This document shows positions 1-7,548 of a stretch of DNA of 64,000 nt, piece after piece. This DNA is from Blastococcus sp. LR1 (GTDB lineage: Bacteria; Actinomycetota; Actinomycetes; Mycobacteriales; Geodermatophilaceae). The position numbers and the translations under genes are program-made. The stretch lies in assembly GCF_020166105.1 (NCBI RefSeq), contig NZ_JAIUJY010000001.1, forward strand, positions 682,001 through 746,000, written 5' to 3'. How positions within the stretch are numbered: the first letter of the stretch is position 1; each line of letters opens with the position of its first letter. The notes under the pieces are model-generated. The model did no database searches and was not told the origin of the DNA. It saw only the letters and a program-made list of their open reading frames with translations.

Positions 1-291
1 CGGCAGCCCTACGCGGTGGACGACCTTCGCGTGACCATCGGCGCCAGCGTGGGAGTCGCGCGCGTGACCGGAGACGACGCGCCAGAGGCGACGGACCAGA
101 CGTCTCGTCCCGAGCGGCCATCGGCTCGCGCTACGGCACTGCTGCGACAAGCCGACGCCGCTATGTATCACGCGAAGCGCACACGTGCAGGGCTTCATGT
201 GCACGGCGCTATGGACCCAAACAGCTGGGGCTTGCCCTGCACCGAGAGTTCTGCACCCCAATACGGAACCGGTTCGGCTGGCAAGGTGTGA
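1..291 (+). CDS. C-terminal end of a GGDEF-domain protein (partial)
   Basis: The frame is open from base 1, so the gene starts outside the window. The visible 96 residues match the last third of a GGDEF (diguanylate cyclase) domain: a VTIGASVGVA strand and then the closing helix ALLRQADAAMYHAKRTRAG, the usual end of this fold. Intact family members make cyclic di-GMP from two GTP, but the GGDEF active-site loop is not in the window, so activity cannot be judged. About 35 unrelated residues follow the domain before the stop. It lies upstream of STAS and PP2C genes, giving a signalling context. Confidence 0.85.
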   Translation, partial: RQPYAVDDLRVTIGASVGVARVTGDDAPEATDQTSRPERPSARATALLRQADAAMYHAKRTRAGLHVHGAMDPNSWGLPCTESSAPQYGTGSAGKV

Positions 292-405
292 CAGCTGCGG
301 ATAAACTGAGGCACGGTCGAATCCCTGGCCTGTTCACCGTATACACGCAGTGGCCCGCGCATCGAATACTCCGTGGCGACCCGGCAGCTGCGCTGAGGTC
401 GCCAT

Positions 406-861
406 ATGCCCTTGCACCCCGTGTCCGCAGCTGAAGAAATTCGCCCCGAGTCAACGCTCCTCGGGGTGCACATCGATCTGACCGTCGGTCGACTGCAATT
501 GGCCGGCTCACTCATCCGCAGCACCACATTCCTTTTCCATGACGCCATCACAATCCTGTTGTTGCAGGGCAACGCCGAGTGGCTCGTCGATGCAACCGAA
601 CTCGACGCGTGCGACCTCGTCGGGGTTCGCTCAATCGGCACCGCCTACCGCCGAGCTCTTCGACATAACCGGCGAATGACCCTCGCAGGGGCATCGACGT
701 CGCTCCGGCACGAGTTGACCCGCCTGCGCCTCGACCGCCATCTTCTCGAAGCGGTGACCACAACTGTTCGACGCCTCGGCGAGCCGGACGCCATGTCGAC
801 CAGTCGCCCGACGCCGTCCACCGCCGCACCCTGCGGGAGTGAGACGAAGACTGCTCCGTAG
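406..861 (+). CDS. STAS-domain protein, anti-sigma factor antagonist-like
   Basis: A 151-residue protein whose central part (about residues 25-120) has the STAS pattern: a first strand (VGRLQLAGSL), a strand ending in VDATELDACDLVGVRSIG where the regulatory Ser/Thr loop normally lies, and a final strand-helix (RMTLAGASTSLRHELTRL). STAS proteins of this kind bind anti-sigma kinases or act in partner-switching cascades. The loop reads DLVGVRSIG, with no serine exactly at the usual DSSG position, so classic SpoIIAA phosphorylation is uncertain. The last 25 residues are low in structure. The PP2C phosphatase at 2484 could be its partner; that link is inference. Confidence 0.65.
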   Translation: MPLHPVSAAEEIRPESTLLGVHIDLTVGRLQLAGSLIRSTTFLFHDAITILLLQGNAEWLVDATELDACDLVGVRSIGTAYRRALRHNRRMTLAGASTSLRHELTRLRLDRHLLEAVTTTVRRLGEPDAMSTSRPTPSTAAPCGSETKTAP

Positions 862-1008
862 TGCACGAGCCCCGGCCGCCTCGTCGCTGCGATCCGAAGG
901 CGCACGACGCGCCGACGCGAGAGCAGTCACTGGTTAGCGATGGAGCTGAGCGAGGAGTTGGTGCCGAATTCGATACGCCGACCACCACCCGCCGCGCCCC
1001 ACGGCCAC

Positions 1009-1317
1009 CTAGTTGGAGTCGTTCACGTACCGGTCGGCCGCTCGCTCGAGTGCTCCCGCGAGCTGACGTGCCGACTGGCACTCCACCCATGCACAGCGCT
1101 GCAAGACCAACAGCCGTCCACGCTCGGTCAATGCGAGGCTGTTTTCCTCGGGCCCGCCGGCGAGCAACCATGCGTCCACGTCGGGGAGGTCCCGCGGTAG
1201 CCCGGCCGCGGCCAACGCCTCGGCCGCAGCGCGGAGCCCCACCCGGAGCTCAGCGATGGCGGCCGCCTCGTTACGTATGCGACTGACAGCCGAGGACCAC
1301 AGATCCGGAACCGACAT
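1009..1317 (-). CDS. small hypothetical protein
   Basis: A 102-residue protein rich in Ala, Leu and Glu, predicted mostly helical, with no signal peptide or membrane segment. It starts with ATG five bases after the stop of the small gene at 1323-1604 on the same strand, so the two probably form one transcript. The middle contains LTERGRLLVLQRCAWVECQSARQLAGALERAADRYVNDSN, quoted here in parts only for the pattern: a helix-turn-helix-sized segment without a recognisable DNA-binding signature. I do not recognise the family. Gene-like composition and operon spacing are the only support. Confidence 0.5.
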   Translation of the reverse strand: MSVPDLWSSAVSRIRNEAAAIAELRVGLRAAAEALAAAGLPRDLPDVDAWLLAGGPEENSLALTERGRLLVLQRCAWVECQSARQLAGALERAADRYVNDSN

Positions 1318-1322
1318 GAAGG

Positions 1323-1604
1323 TCAGAGGGCTTCAGTGGACGGCGGCGCGGCACCAGACTTCTTGGCGACCCTGCCGTCCGACCAGGCATTCGGCTCTTG
1401 CCACACCGGCTTCTGCGGACGGGGAACCCACGTGCGTATCCCGGCCCAGGCACCCACATCGCCCCGCTGCAGGGTGAACACCGCGGCGACACCTGTGCGC
1501 CCGCGCATCCAGTCCCGGGCCTTGCGGGCAGCCTTCGCCTCGTCGTCCGCCTCGAACGCGAACAGTTCACTGTCCTTATCGTCAACGAGCCGGTACAGCC
1601 CCAC
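1323..1604 (-). CDS. small hypothetical protein, paralogue of the gene at 2195-2428
   Basis: About 93 residues. The best start is GTG at 1604 with GGGAG seven bases upstream; the frame is open to a TTG at 1631. The N-terminus LYRLV, then an F.AD..EAA...AR helix, an F.L.R strand and a W...R.WVP strand are shared in the same order with the product of 2195-2428. The pattern (strand, acidic helix, two strands) suggests a small alpha/beta domain. It probably shares a transcript with the downstream gene at 1009-1317. Function unknown; I recognise no named family. Confidence 0.5.
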   Translation of the reverse strand: MGLYRLVDDKDSELFAFEADDEAKAARKARDWMRGRTGVAAVFTLQRGDVGAWAGIRTWVPRPQKPVWQEPNAWSDGRVAKKSGAAPPSTEAL

Positions 1605-1733
1605 GGCCGCGCTCCCATCCCCCAGTGGCAATTACGTTGCCCACAACCGATACGTGGAACGCGTGTCAGGTTACATGACACACGAGGCCTCTGACCGGGC
1701 AATTCGTGACCCGAGAAGGCTTTTTCGTCACGG

Positions 1734-2207
1734 ATGCTTATGGTGGGAAAGATGACGGCACGGCGATTCGGCGCACGGCCCCCACTCGCGCGACTGCTCC
1801 TTCTGGCCAGTCGCTGGTTCGACGAGCAGTCCCGCGCAGAACTCGAACGACGCGGCTGGCCGAAGCTGTCAGCAGCACAGACCGCCGTCTTCGCTCACCT
1901 CAGCGACTTCCCCGTCCCTCCCGCCGAGCTCGCGCGGCGACTGGGCAACACCAGGCAGGCCACCTCCGACCTCGTCCAGGGCCTGATCCGGCTCGGGCTG
2001 CTGGAGATGCTCGACGACCCCGCACGTCGCGGTGGTCGGCTGGTTTGCGTCACCCAGCGCGGCGTTCGGCTGGCCCAGGACGGGTACGTCGTCCTTCTCA
2101 AGCTGGAGGAGCAGTTGGCCGACGCCGAGGTCGTCAAGCAGCTGCACACACTGCTGGCCGGCCTACCGGCCGTCGCGACCGGCCCCAGCAAGTCTCAGGA
2201 TCCGTAA
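1734..2207 (+). CDS. MarR-family-like winged-helix transcriptional regulator
   Basis: A 157-residue protein with a winged-helix core. Helices 30-65 include KLSAAQTAVFAHLSDFPV; the recognition-helix region is PPAELARRLGNTRQATSDLVQGLIRLGLLE; the wing is MLDDPARRGGRLVCVTQRG. This follows the MarR order (helix, HTH, beta-hairpin, long C-terminal dimerisation helix), though the pattern is loose in places. MarR proteins usually repress a neighbouring gene until a small ligand or oxidant binds. The start is uncertain: ATG at 1734 is used, and ATG at 1752, just after GGGAAAG, is possible. The end overlaps by 13 bases the convergent small gene at 2195-2428. Confidence 0.75.
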   Translation: MLMVGKMTARRFGARPPLARLLLLASRWFDEQSRAELERRGWPKLSAAQTAVFAHLSDFPVPPAELARRLGNTRQATSDLVQGLIRLGLLEMLDDPARRGGRLVCVTQRGVRLAQDGYVVLLKLEEQLADAEVVKQLHTLLAGLPAVATGPSKSQDP

Positions 2208-2428
2208 CCGCGCAGCGGGATGATGCCCGCTTCGGGCACCCAGGCGCGCACCACCCGCCACCGGGTCTCATCCTCCCGCTCGAGCAGGAACGTCGGGAAG
2301 CGGCCCTGAGGCGGCACAGGAAGCTGGCATGCAGCGTGGCGCGCGTGCCGCTCCGCCGCTTCGTCGTCGTCAGCGTCGAACAGCACAGGATGAGTCCGCT
2401 CGAGGGCTACGAGCCGGTACAGAGACAC
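2195..2428 (-). CDS. small hypothetical protein, paralogue of the gene at 1323-1604
   Basis: About 77 residues from a GTG at 2428; the frame continues upstream to ATG codons at 2488 and 2500, which would run into the divergent phosphatase gene. The sequence repeats the order seen in the first copy: LYRLV at the N-terminus, an LFDADDDEAAERHARHAA helix, an F.LERED strand and a W..VRAWVP strand. The central loop is longer. It is transcribed divergently from the PP2C gene with a gap of about 55 bases. Function unknown; the duplication within 1 kb is the notable point. Confidence 0.5.
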   Translation of the reverse strand: MSLYRLVALERTHPVLFDADDDEAAERHARHAACQLPVPPQGRFPTFLLEREDETRWRVVRAWVPEAGIIPLRGYGS

Positions 2429-2483
2429 GCCCTCACGGTAGTGAGCAACGTCGCATCCCGCAGAAGTGATCGGATGTGGCGCC

Positions 2484-3728
2484 ATGATGTGGCCCGCCAT
2501 GGATCTGGATACGTTGCCCGTCGTGACGGACGCGGACCCACTGCAGGCCCTGCTCGACGACAGCCACCTGCTGGCTCCCGACCAACTGTCAGCGGTAGTT
2601 TCGCGTCGCGCCCGCGAGCTCGGCGCTGCCGAGACCGTCATCTACCTCACCGACTACGAGCAGCTCCTTCTGCAGCCCATCCGTGGCGAAGGCGTGCCGG
2701 TCCGGCAGGAGCTCACCGTCGACGGCACGGTCGGCGGCAGGGCGTTCCGCCGGGTAGAGGTGCAGTCCACCCGCATCAACCCCCGCGTACGCCGACTGTG
2801 GATGCCCCTGGTCGATGGTGTGCAGCGCGTGGGCGTCGTCGAGATGCTGGTCGCCGACCTCACGCCAGAACTCGAGGGCCGACTGCGGGCGTTCGCGGGC
2901 CTAATCGCCGAGCTACTCGTTGTCAGCGGCCAGTACACCGATATCTTTGCCCAGCTGCGCCGCCGCAAGACCCTCAGCCTGGCCGCCGAAATTCAGTGGG
3001 ACCTGCTGCCGCCACTGACCTTCGCCACCGACCGCGTCGTGATCGCCGGCGCACTGGAGCCGGCCTACGACATCGGCGGGGACACCTTCGACTACGCCGT
3101 CAACGGTCCCACGGCAGACCTGATGGTGCTCGACGCGGTCGGCCACGGCCTACCCGCCGCTCTGCTGGCCTCGGCCGCGGTCGGCGCCTACCGCCACGCC
3201 CGCCGCAACGCATGGGACCTGCCCGACATCGCCGCCACCATGGACGGCGTCATCGCCGGCGAGTTCACCGGCAGCCGATTCGCGACCGCCGCGATCGCCC
3301 GCCTGCACCTGGACACCGGCCAGTTGCGATGGGTCAACGCCGGCCACCCCGCGCCGCTCATCGTCCGCAACGGCGCCCTGCTGGACCCCGGTCAGTGCAA
3401 GCCGCACCCGCCCCTGGGGCTTCAGGTCCGCAAGCCAGACGTCTGCGTGACCCAGCTCCACCCGGGCGACCGGGTCGTCCTCTACACCGACGGCATCGTC
3501 GAAGCTCGCTCGCCGGACGGGGAGTTCTTCGGCGAGGACCGGCTGGCCGACTTCATCGACCGCGCCGCCGCCGACGGCGACCCGGCACCGGAGACCTTGC
3601 GCCGGCTCATGCGCCGCGTGCTCGACCACCAGGCAGACCACCTGCAGGACGACGCGAGCATCGTGCTGCTGGAGTGGCGGACCGGCACCGAGCGGCAGCT
3701 CGCCGGCCTCGGGCCCGCCGCGGCATAG
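2484..3728 (+). CDS. PP2C/SpoIIE-type protein serine phosphatase with N-terminal sensor domain
   Basis: About 414 residues. The N-terminal 150 residues look like a GAF-type sensor fold (ETVIYLTDYEQLLLQPI, a VGGRAFRR segment). The C-terminal half is a clear SpoIIE/RsbU phosphatase: the linker helix SLAAEIQWDLLPP, the metal-binding strand YDIGGDTFDY, the DAVGHGLPAALLAS loop, a WVNAGHPAPL strand, the VVLYTDGIVEARS hairpin and the terminal DDASIVLLEW with metal-binding Asp. Such enzymes dephosphorylate STAS anti-anti-sigma factors, consistent with the STAS gene at 406. Starts at GTG 2466, ATG 2484 or ATG 2499 are possible; none has a strong ribosome site. Phosphatase assignment is secure, the target is inferred. 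Confidence 0.88.
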   Translation: MMWPAMDLDTLPVVTDADPLQALLDDSHLLAPDQLSAVVSRRARELGAAETVIYLTDYEQLLLQPIRGEGVPVRQELTVDGTVGGRAFRRVEVQSTRINPRVRRLWMPLVDGVQRVGVVEMLVADLTPELEGRLRAFAGLIAELLVVSGQYTDIFAQLRRRKTLSLAAEIQWDLLPPLTFATDRVVIAGALEPAYDIGGDTFDYAVNGPTADLMVLDAVGHGLPAALLASAAVGAYRHARRNAWDLPDIAATMDGVIAGEFTGSRFATAAIARLHLDTGQLRWVNAGHPAPLIVRNGALLDPGQCKPHPPLGLQVRKPDVCVTQLHPGDRVVLYTDGIVEARSPDGEFFGEDRLADFIDRAAADGDPAPETLRRLMRRVLDHQADHLQDDASIVLLEWRTGTERQLAGLGPAAA

Positions 3729-3731
3729 CTT

Positions 3732-3998
3732 TTATCGCTCCAACGACCCGGTAAGGGTGAACTGGTAGGCGATGTCGCGCAGCTTGACGTTCCGCCGCTG
3801 ACTCGTGCGACGGAGCAACTCGAAGGCCCGCTGATCGGTCAACTTGTAACGCTCCATCAGGATGCCCATCGCGATCCCGATACGGCGGCACGACTTCAGC
3901 GCCTCGTTGCACGAGGCAAGTTCAGCCCGAGTGGCTTCGAGCTCAGCGACGACGCGGGCCAGCTCGCCCTCCACCAAGGGCGCATCTTGACCAGCCAC
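3732..3998 (-). CDS. ANTAR-domain RNA-binding antiterminator-like protein
   Basis: An 88-residue protein. The first 40 residues form an acidic helix or coiled coil (ELARVVAELEATRAELASCNEAL). The rest is an ANTAR three-helix domain with the standard A.GILMERYKLTDQRAFELLRRTSQ signature followed by the ..LRDIAYQ helix. ANTAR domains bind paired hairpins in nascent RNA and prevent termination. There is no receiver or GAF domain here, so it would need an upstream partner or work alone; a short ANTAR protein like this is usually longer. It is convergent with the PP2C gene, with three bases between stops. Confidence 0.85.
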   Translation of the reverse strand: MAGQDAPLVEGELARVVAELEATRAELASCNEALKSCRRIGIAMGILMERYKLTDQRAFELLRRTSQRRNVKLRDIAYQFTLTGSLER

Positions 3999-4285
3999 GA
4001 TGGGATTGTGCCCGATGCGGCGTCAGGAGACCTGACGTCGATGCTGAATGTGTGATGACTTCGGGGTGTAGAGCTCACGATCTGGCGGCGCTGCCAAGAA
4101 TTCGTCCGCGTGGCTTCGCGCCATCGCCGTCGCGACCGCCATCGCGGTCGACCGTCTAACCGGCGGTCAGGGGCGTCACGGGGGGCGCCCAGCGCTCACC
4201 TCCGCTCACGCGCTTCTCTCAGCGACGCCGCTTGGCGACTGCCATGGCGTCGAGCGCGCGTCACGCGTAACTCCCTCCTGCGCTG

Positions 4286-4756
4286 TCAGTTGAAAGTCGG
4301 GGTCCAATCCGACGGCTGTCCGCGCCAGTTGCCGTAGACGGGGGTGACCGAGTAGCGGACGGTTCCGAGGGTGACCAGTGATTCGTCGGTGCAGCTCTGA
4401 GTGGCCGCCATGGTGTCCGCGGGCACGTAGCGGTTACCGGTGAACAGGCCGGCACAGCTACCGCCGGAGAGCAGGGCCAAGCCGAGGAGGCTGGAGTTGC
4501 GGCTGATGATGTAGCCGGTGGCGGGCCGGCCGGACTGAAGCCAGGCGGTGGGCCAGGTGATCGTGTAGGCGCGTCCGACCACTCCAAGGCTGACGCCGGT
4601 GACGCTCACCGGGGTGGTGCCGGTCGGCATGGCCATGGCCTTCTGGGTGGCCGGACCGACGCCGGTCGTGGCCCAGGCCGCCTCCGCCGAGGGCGTGACG
4701 CCAAGCACGAGCGCGGCGGAGGCGGCGAGCAGCAGGCTCGCGAGACGGGCCAGCAC
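4286..4756 (-). CDS. secreted protein of unknown function
   Basis: A 156-residue protein with a clear Sec signal peptide (MLARLASLLLAASAALVLG then AEA-A cleavage near residue 26). The mature start AWATTGVGPATQKAMAMPTG resembles the mature start of the product of the upstream gene 4784-5320 (AAWTTSGTGAATAQA). The rest is a beta-rich, Ser/Thr/Gly-rich domain with four cysteines, probably in pairs. It begins 28 bases after the upstream gene stops, so the two likely form an operon. No enzyme motif is seen. Possibly a small extracellular or surface beta-sandwich; function unknown. Confidence 0.7.
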   Translation of the reverse strand: MLARLASLLLAASAALVLGVTPSAEAAWATTGVGPATQKAMAMPTGTTPVSVTGVSLGVVGRAYTITWPTAWLQSGRPATGYIISRNSSLLGLALLSGGSCAGLFTGNRYVPADTMAATQSCTDESLVTLGTVRYSVTPVYGNWRGQPSDWTPTFN

Positions 4757-4783
4757 GGGAGGGCCTCTCGGTCGGTGATGCCG

Positions 4784-5320
4784 TCAGGCCGACGCCGCGG
4801 TAAGCGTCAGCGTCAGGCTGATTGAGGCGCCCTGGCAACCGTCCTCGGCGGAGGAGATCATCTCGATCGCGCCTGGGATGTCCACGGCTGTGGGAGCGGA
4901 GTTGGCCGCGAGGCTGATGGGCGCGGTAAGCGTCATCGGACCGGGGGTCGAGGCGATGACGCTTCCGGCGGTGCAGGTCTTACCACTGACCGGGGTGATC
5001 GTGATCGCGCCGACAGTGGCCTGCGTGATCCGCACTGGATAAGCGTTGGGGTTGGACACCGTGGTGTGCACGGCGCCGACAGCGCCGTTGCCGTAGCCCC
5101 CGGCGGGCTTGGGGTAGAGCGTGCCAATCGGGGTCCCCGGGCCGACGACCAGGCTGTCGGCGGTGGTGGCCTGCGCCGTGGCAGCACCGGTTCCACTGGT
5201 CGTCCAGGCTGCCCAGGCGACGCCGCCACCGATGAGCAGCACGCTGGTGGAGAAGATGACGCCGGCGCGCTTGCGGTTGCGGTGGGCGGGCTTGACGTGG
5301 GTGTGGGTGCAGTCGCACAT
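4784..5320 (-). CDS. secreted or surface protein with SipW-type-like signal region
   Basis: A 178-residue protein. The start at ATG 5320 is chosen because GGAG lies eight bases upstream; the frame is open further. The N-terminus has CDCTHTH, a basic stretch and the hydrophobic segment VIFSTSVLLIGGGVAWAAWTTSG. Cleavage after AWA would leave a TTSGTGAATAQA-type start, as in SipW-dependent camelysin-like proteins. The mature part is a Thr/Ser/Val-rich beta domain ending in SLTLTLTAASA with three cysteines. No dedicated SipW peptidase gene is in the window. It is the first gene of a two-gene unit with 4286-4756. Function unknown. Confidence 0.7.
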   Translation of the reverse strand: MCDCTHTHVKPAHRNRKRAGVIFSTSVLLIGGGVAWAAWTTSGTGAATAQATTADSLVVGPGTPIGTLYPKPAGGYGNGAVGAVHTTVSNPNAYPVRITQATVGAITITPVSGKTCTAGSVIASTPGPMTLTAPISLAANSAPTAVDIPGAIEMISSAEDGCQGASISLTLTLTAASA

Positions 5321-5558
5321 GGCGGTCTCCATTCCTTGGTCGACCACCGTCCGTGGTGGTCGGAGTTTCGGAACCAGAATGGTTCTCTCGTACACAAGAC
5401 ATCGGCACACATGTGAGTCGCTTGAGGAATTTCCGGCGTGCGCTGATCACCCTTTGGAGGGAGCTGCCCCTCTGAGGCCGTTTGCCCCACCTGCACCAGG
5501 GGCAACGCGACGCGTCCGATTTCGCTAGCGCACAACCTTTGTGCCCTTGACTGGCCCC

Positions 5559-6020
5559 ATGGACACGGTCCCGCAGCCGAGCACGCTCCTCGACGACCAG
5601 ATCTGCTTCGCGCTGTATGCAGCTTCCAGGGCGGTGACCGCTCGCTACCGCCCGATGCTCGATGACCTGGGCATCACCTACCCTCAGTGGCTGGCGTTGA
5701 TGGCGCTGTGGGAGACCGACGGCATGTCCGTCAACGGGCTCGGCGCCCGGCTGGGTCTGGACTCGGGCACGATGTCCCCGCTCGTGAAGCGCCTCGAAAC
5801 GCTCGGCCTGGTCACTAGGCACCGTTCCACTGACGACGAGCGGCTGGTCTTGGTGCGACTCACGGACGCCGGCCGCGCCCTCCAGGACCCCTCGTGCTCG
5901 CTCTCGCAGATGATGATCGACGAGCTGGGCATGACCGTCGCCGAGTTCGCCGAGCTCAAGTCCGTCTTGGAGAACATCGCCCAGCGCATGGGCCGCCCGA
6001 TGTCCACCAGTCGCGTCTAG
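5559..6020 (+). CDS. ohrR: OhrR-type MarR-family organic peroxide sensor
   Basis: A 153-residue protein from ATG 5559 (GTG 5541 is also in frame). It follows the OhrR pattern closely: the N-terminal LDDQICFALYAASR contains the reactive cysteine near residue 17, then RYRPMLDDLGITYPQWLALMALWE, the recognition helix LGLDSGTMSPLVKRLE and the wing RHRSTDDERLVLVRLTDAG. In known OhrR proteins, oxidation of this cysteine by organic hydroperoxides releases DNA and derepresses the ohr peroxidase gene. No ohr gene is nearby, so the target must lie elsewhere or this is a relative with another regulon. It is divergent from the secreted-protein operon with about 240 bases between. Confidence 0.85.
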   Translation: MDTVPQPSTLLDDQICFALYAASRAVTARYRPMLDDLGITYPQWLALMALWETDGMSVNGLGARLGLDSGTMSPLVKRLETLGLVTRHRSTDDERLVLVRLTDAGRALQDPSCSLSQMMIDELGMTVAEFAELKSVLENIAQRMGRPMSTSRV

Positions 6021-6436
6021 CTCTGGCTCAGGTTGGGTGCTTCGTCTTATAGTCCAGCCACCCATCGTCGCCGAGCAAGTCGCTCGGCACTGACCGAGAC
6101 CGCCGTCGCCGGCGTGTCCTGGAGCACCAGCCGACCAGCCCCAGGACGACGGCACCAGGGCGCGGGAGACGTGCCCCCGGCCCCGCGACGATCGACCAAC
6201 AGCTGCCGGCGGACGGCGCGCTGAGCAGCATCCGGTGCTCGATGTCGTGGTGCACGGTGCCGGTGTCGGCCAGGGCCCGCTGCTTGTCCGCTTCGCCGGG
6301 GTCGAGGGTGAGGACCTCTTCCACACCCTTTGGTGGAGCACCAACTGCAGTCTGCGGGTGCCCGCCTCGACGGGCTCGCCAGCGATCCAGCTGAGCTGCC
6401 GGACCTTCACGCTGGTGTCGGTGGCACCGCGAGGCG
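6021..6436. other. gap between ohrR and tetR, possible broken small gene on the minus strand
   Basis: No intact gene is supported. On the minus strand a plausible N-terminus starts at GTG 6410 (VKVRQLSWIAGEPVEAG). After about 29 codons, around 6330, the gene-like sequence continues in another frame as GVEEVLTLDPGEADKQRAL and then TVHHDIEHRM. This looks like one small reading frame interrupted by a one-base shift. No family is recognised. Both possible products are short, so this may be chance. Confidence 0.3.
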
Positions 6437-7216
6437 TCAGCGACGCCGTCGGTCAGAACGCTGGGACTGCAGCAACCGCTCGAGGCGGTCGAGAAGGTTC
6501 TCCAGAGACTCCTCGAACTCGGCTGCGGACTCATCCTGGGACAGGAGCGGTTCCACCCGCAGAAGGTGGGGGTACTCGCTCAGATCCGTGGTCGACTCCT
6601 GCTCGGCAGCCTCCTTATCCCGCGAGCTGATCGGAACGCCCAACTGGGACACCTCCAGCAGGAGGTGACCGAGAAGGAAGCTGGTATAAGCCCGGTAGGC
6701 GGCCACCGCAGACTCGTCGGTGAACCCGTGCTCGGCGAGCGCATCGAGGAAAGACTCCACCCAGCGCAGGCTGCGCAGCGGAGGGCGGACCCAGGGGGCC
6801 GCCGGTGGCCTCGTGGCGATCAGCGGGAAGACCGCGGGATGGGCCAGCGCGATGCGCCGCAAACCGTGAGCGAGGCGCTGCAGGAAGTCCTGCCAGCCGT
6901 GCGTCGGCCGCAGGTGGACGTCCGGGTCTCCGTAGAGCTCGTCGATGACGGTTTCCACCACCCCGTCGAGCAGTGCGTCCCGGCCCGAGACGTGGCGATA
7001 CAGCGCCATGCCCTCCACGCCGAGGTAGGCGCCCAGACCGCGCATCGTCAAGGCGTCGAGGCCGTTCTCATCGATGAACGCGAGCGCCGCTCCCAGCACC
7101 CGCCTCCGATCCAACGAGGTTCGCCCAGCTCCCGGTGGTGCCGCCGGGATGGTCGCAGCCGCCCCGCCACGCGCCTCTGGGGTATCTGGATCCACGAAAC
7201 CGTCTGATCCGCTCAC
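6437..7216 (-). CDS. TetR/AcrR-family transcriptional regulator with TetR_C-like domain
   Basis: A 259-residue protein. The start is GTG 7216, four bases after a strong GGAGG; the frame is open to 7354 but without a ribosome site. After about 35 Gly/Ala/Pro-rich residues comes a TetR HTH: RRRVLGAALAFIDENGLDALTMRGLGAYLGVEGMALYRHVSGRDALLDGVVE, with the typical TMR.LA..LGV and LYRHV segments. The C-terminal helical ligand domain contains YTSFLLGHLLLE, as in TetR_C proteins. It is divergent from the PRC-barrel gene with 332 bases between, and may control itself or that gene. Ligand unknown. Confidence 0.88.
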   Translation of the reverse strand: MSGSDGFVDPDTPEARGGAAATIPAAPPGAGRTSLDRRRVLGAALAFIDENGLDALTMRGLGAYLGVEGMALYRHVSGRDALLDGVVETVIDELYGDPDVHLRPTHGWQDFLQRLAHGLRRIALAHPAVFPLIATRPPAAPWVRPPLRSLRWVESFLDALAEHGFTDESAVAAYRAYTSFLLGHLLLEVSQLGVPISSRDKEAAEQESTTDLSEYPHLLRVEPLLSQDESAAEFEESLENLLDRLERLLQSQRSDRRRR

Positions 7217-7548
7217 AGAACCTCCACGTCGCCCGTCTGGTTCCTCTGCAGCCAAGGCGCCCAGTCTTCCCGATGCTGGCCGCTGCCCGCCTCGTGAGGA
7301 CGTCACCGACCATGCAGCCCTCACCTCGCGCAGAACGCCGCCAGCCCCCATCACCGGTTGAGAGACCCAGCCATCCGGGTCCGGCCCCTACGCTGCGAGG
7401 CCGATGATCGCCATGTTTACCCCGTAAGCAGAGGGGCAGTTGAGTGCCCGCGGCTTGATTCCCAGGCCGCTTGCAGCGCCCCCGGCGTCACCTTGCACAG
7501 GGTTGCGCGGCGCATCTCCCTGTCCCAAGTAAGCCCGCGAGGAGTCTC
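7217..7548. other. divergent intergenic region between tetR and the PRC-barrel gene
   Basis: No gene is supported in these 332 bases. The region must carry the promoters of both neighbours. It holds the GTTTAC-NN-CGT motif at 7415, annotated separately. GAGGAG at 7539-7544 is the ribosome site of the gene that follows. Confidence 0.5.
7415..7439 (+). promoter_or_regulatory. candidate stress promoter or operator (GTTTAC-CC-CGT, also GTTT-N15-GGGCAG)
   Basis: GTTTACCCCGT at 7415-7425 matches a motif also found upstream of the small stress gene (13602-13612, minus) and of the asp23 operon (16595-16605, minus). The same GTTT is followed after 15 bases by GGGCAG, close to the GTTT-N14-16-GGGTA promoters of actinobacterial SigB/SigF-type sigma factors. 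It lies 124 bases before the PRC-barrel start. The two readings exclude each other as exact explanations. Confidence 0.35.

Noticed and set aside
1706-3754. Long plus-strand frame of 682 codons
   Set aside because: It is the shadow of the MarR and PP2C genes; its translation is Arg/Pro/Gly-rich without domains.
4000-4285. Small plus-strand gene at 4110-4337
   Set aside because: Arg/Ser-rich translation, no ribosome site, and overlap with the end of the secreted-protein gene.
4980-6410. Minus-strand frame of 476 codons
   Set aside because: It runs antisense through ohrR and out of frame through the secreted-protein gene. Only its first 29 residues look protein-like, reported as a possible broken gene.
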